Assembly: GCF_938045225.1 (NCBI RefSeq)
Contig: NZ_CALINL010000231.1
Coordinates: forward strand, 1-8,529
DNA from: an uncultured Campylobacter sp.
GTDB taxonomy: Bacteria; Campylobacterota; Campylobacteria; Campylobacterales; Campylobacteraceae
DNA length: 8,529 nucleotides
Direction of reading: 5' to 3'
Both the position numbers and the translations under genes were made by a program. The stretch's first letter is position 1. Every line of letters starts with the position of its first letter. Positions 6,938-8,529 of this stretch are shown piece after piece. The notes beneath the pieces were generated by a model. That model was not told where the DNA came from, ran no database searches, and was given only the letters and a program-made list of their open reading frames with translations.

Positions 6938-7864
6938 ATGAGAGGTTACAAAATCTTTTCGGGTACCGCAAATCCGTCGTTTTCAAAGAAAATTTCGCAT
7001 TATTTATCGCTTCCGCTTAGCGAAGCTACCGTAAAACGATTTAGCGACGGCGAGATCAGCGTACAGATCGGCGAGAGCGTGCGCGGTAAGGACATTTTCA
7101 TCATCCAACCTACCTGCGCGCCTGCAAACGTAAATTTGATGGAGCTTTTGATCCTAACCGACGCGCTGAAGCGCAGCTCGACCAGCTCGATAACGGCGGT
7201 GGTGCCGTATTTCGGCTACGCGCGCCAAGACCGCAAGGCCGCTCCTCGCGTGCCTATTACGGCAAAACTCGTGGCAAACATGATGCAAACGGCGGGCATC
7301 GACCGCGTCGTCACGATCGACCTTCATGCAGGCCAAATTCAGGGCTTTTTCGACATCCCGGTCGATAACCTCTACGGCTCGATTATCTTTAACGACCACA
7401 TCAAAAACAAAAATCTCAAAAACCCTATCATCGCTAGTCCCGACATCGGCGGCGTCGCGCGCGCTAGAAGCGTCGCAAAAGCCCTAAATCTGGATATCGT
7501 CATCGTCGATAAACGCCGCGAAAAAGCCAACGAGAGCGAAGTAATGAACGTGATCGGCGACGTGGCGGGCAAGGACGTGATCTTGGTCGATGATATGATC
7601 GACACCGCTGGCACCATCGTAAAAGCAGCTGAAATTTTTAAAGAGCGTGGCGCAACTAGTGTAATGGCGTTTTGCACTCACCCAGTGCTTAGTGGACCAG
7701 CCTATGATAGGCTAAAACTTGGCTTTTTAGACGAGCTAGTGGTGACTGACACGATCCCGTTAAAAGAAGAACTCCCTTGTATAAAAGTGCTAAGCGCAGC
7801 CTCGCTATTTGGCGAAGTGATACGCCGTGTTTATCACAATGAAAGCGTAAATTCTCTATTCTAA
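6938..7864 (+). CDS. prs: Ribose-phosphate pyrophosphokinase (PRPP synthetase)
   Basis: This cytosolic enzyme makes 5-phosphoribosyl 1-diphosphate from ribose 5-phosphate and ATP, feeding purine, pyrimidine, NAD, histidine and tryptophan synthesis. The 308-residue length is normal for bacterial class I enzymes. Seen in order: FSDGEI (35-40), the ATP-site segment YFGYARQDRK (91-100), DLHAGQIQGFFDIPVDNL (128-145) with its metal/ATP-binding His130, the catalytic flexible loop KRREKANES (192-200), and the PRPP loop VDDMIDTAGT (217-226). All key residues are present, so it should be active. The C-terminus (ending VNSLF) appears complete. From about codon 228 onward the base composition falls: lines I counted are 58-65% GC before 7620 and 40-48% after, with more CCA, AGT and AAA codons. 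This hints at a recombinant 3' end. Foreign AT-rich DNA starts within about 50 bases of the stop. Confidence 0.97.
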   Translation: MRGYKIFSGTANPSFSKKISHYLSLPLSEATVKRFSDGEISVQIGESVRGKDIFIIQPTCAPANVNLMELLILTDALKRSSTSSITAVVPYFGYARQDRKAAPRVPITAKLVANMMQTAGIDRVVTIDLHAGQIQGFFDIPVDNLYGSIIFNDHIKNKNLKNPIIASPDIGGVARARSVAKALNLDIVIVDKRREKANESEVMNVIGDVAGKDVILVDDMIDTAGTIVKAAEIFKERGATSVMAFCTHPVLSGPAYDRLKLGFLDELVVTDTIPLKEELPCIKVLSAASLFGEVIRRVYHNESVNSLF

Positions 7865-8465
7865 AAAACAAGCGAAAGTTTTTCACGGTTTTTTCACGCC
7901 GTGAAAAACATTTCTTAAGTTTTGTATGTTCTGTACTTCCTCTCATAACCATTATGAATTGTGCCTTATTCCCACCTTTTGAGTGACCTGTTACATATAC
8001 CTTCTTAATATTACAATTCACATATTTTTCATACATTTTATCAAAATATTCTAATGCTTCTCTTTGTGCTTCTGTAAATGCATATTCTGGGTATGATGCA
8101 TATGCATTATCTCTCCATTCCACACCACCTGCAGTCCCTTTAAATGCAATATATATCATATCTTCATATTTTAATGTCACCATTACAATAGGTTCTGAAC
8201 CATCTGTATATCCTGTTTTACTATTATCTATATCTAAAATCTTAATATTACTATATGTTTCATCTTCTCTAACTGTTTTTAAAACTTTTTCCATTTCTGT
8301 TTCGTTTATTTCAGCTGGAAAATGTCCTAAACTATCAAGCTCAAATTTAAATTCTTTTTCCCAATCTCTTATTGTCTTACCAACTAACTTTTGTCCAACA
8401 TTAAATTCTGTTGTATATAATATTGTGTTTATTATAAGTAGTTGTGTTAATGATAACCTTTTCAC
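7689..8465 (-). CDS. C-terminally truncated lipase-fold protein (Mbeg1/DUF2974-like)
   Basis: The open frame encodes 258 residues, but only about the first 185 look like a natural protein. They carry the features of alpha/beta-hydrolase, lipase-3-like 'Mbeg1/DUF2974' proteins: YIAFKGT (105-111), the usual strand before the fold's core, and VTGHSKGGNKAQF (158-170), where Ser162 is the expected nucleophile in GHSKGG. In this fold the catalytic Asp and His normally follow the serine, and here the protein departs from family character by about residue 186. It crosses the inverted repeat at 7899-7909 and then reads antisense to prs until a stop at 7689, so it is probably inactive. The start is GTG at 8465 with a perfect AAGGAG six bases upstream. 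Base composition is very AT-rich (lines counted 20-33% GC), unlike the Campylobacter genes, pointing to transfer from an AT-rich anaerobe. The substrate is unknown. Confidence 0.6.
   Translation of the reverse strand: MKRLSLTQLLIINTILYTTEFNVGQKLVGKTIRDWEKEFKFELDSLGHFPAEINETEMEKVLKTVREDETYSNIKILDIDNSKTGYTDGSEPIVMVTLKYEDMIYIAFKGTAGGVEWRDNAYASYPEYAFTEAQREALEYFDKMYEKYVNCNIKKVYVTGHSKGGNKAQFIMVMRGSTEHTKLKKCFSRREKTVKNFRLFFRIENLRFHCDKHGVSLRQIARLRLALLYKGVLLLTGSCQSPLARLKSQVLAYHRLVH
7878..7909. repeat. 11-bp inverted repeat at the host/foreign DNA boundary
   Basis: GTTTTTCACGG (7878-7888) is the exact reverse complement of CCGTGAAAAAC (7899-7909). The 10-base spacer TTTTTTCACG repeats part of the left arm, so two alternative pairings exist. 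It starts 13 bases after the prs stop and its right arm marks where AT-rich foreign sequence begins. It may act as the prs terminator, although no T-run follows the stem, or it may be a remnant of the insertion. Confidence 0.55.
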
Positions 8466-8529
8466 TATTTTCTCCTTAATGTTTTTAAATATTCTTTTTT
8501 CTCTTTCTCTATCTTATAACTATCACATG
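8465..8529 (-). CDS. 3' end of an upstream gene coupled to the lipase-fold gene (partial)
   Basis: On the minus strand a frame open at the window edge encodes the last 20 residues of a protein, highly charged (KIEKEKKEYLKTLRRK at the end). It stops with TAG at 8467-8465. The final G of that stop is the first base of the next gene's GTG start, and the Shine-Dalgarno AAGGAG of the lipase gene lies inside this tail. Such a TAGTG overlap indicates translational coupling, so the two genes form an operon. The composition is the same AT-rich type. The fragment is too short to name. Confidence 0.5.
   Translation of the reverse strand, partial: CDSYKIEKEKKEYLKTLRRK

Noticed and set aside
7154..7681. 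Several minus-strand open frames within prs
   Set aside because: They are antisense to conserved prs motifs and arise from its GC-rich third positions.
7689..7864. C-terminal tail of the lipase-fold frame as a genuine protein domain
   Set aside because: This part is simply prs read backwards, so the continuation is accidental read-through after truncation, not a fusion domain.
1..8529. CRISPR array, tRNA, rRNA, integrase or transposase genes
   Set aside because: No regularly spaced repeats, cloverleaf with TTCGA-type arm, rRNA core sequence or recombinase motif could be found by eye on either strand.

Overview
The window looks like chromosomal DNA of an epsilonproteobacterium. My best guess is one of the higher-GC, oral or host-associated Campylobacter species (C. 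showae / C. rectus type). This rests on protein style, the constant recurrence of the word AAATTT (as AAATTTG or TAAATTT) in genes and spacers, mixed GC with Leu/Lys codons CTA and AAA, and T-rich -10-type promoters without an obvious -35 box. The genus is an inference; no rRNA or other diagnostic marker is present.

Layout. 49-651 (+) is a LOG-family nucleotide phosphoribohydrolase-like gene. It is followed by a small two-helix membrane protein gene (687-889) whose frame is broken at a T5 run. A gene-free stretch of about 590 bases follows. Its first part holds only hairpins. Its second part (about 1263-1470) has the features of a structured RNA: a TATAAT box upstream, a 9-bp stem joining its two ends, and a long irregular rod between them, reminiscent of 6S RNA. 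Directly after it is mnmA (1483-2499, +), the tRNA 2-thiouridylase, with a strong hairpin behind it. A DUF488 gene lies on the minus strand (2632-3000). Then comes a large AsmA-like/DUF748 envelope protein gene (3267-6677, +) and a 260-base spacer rich in paired repeats. prs (6938-7864, +), PRPP synthetase, follows.

Immediately after the prs stop codon the character of the DNA changes. From about 7910 to the window end it is very AT-rich and carries, on the minus strand, a lipase-fold gene (Mbeg1/DUF2974-like, GHSKGG motif). This gene is overlapped by one base by the tail of an upstream gene that runs off the window. The lipase gene is cut off soon after its nucleophile motif, and the open frame then runs through an 11-bp inverted repeat and antisense to prs. 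It appears to be the broken end of a segment acquired from an AT-rich bacterium such as a fusobacterium or clostridium-like anaerobe, and the breakpoint touches the end of prs.

The host genes are mostly unlinked housekeeping functions (nucleotide metabolism, tRNA thiolation, envelope maintenance), not a single pathway. No CRISPR array, tRNA, rRNA, transposase or integrase was seen. The places most worth a second look are the RNA candidate upstream of mnmA, the frameshifted small gene, and the prs/foreign-DNA junction.
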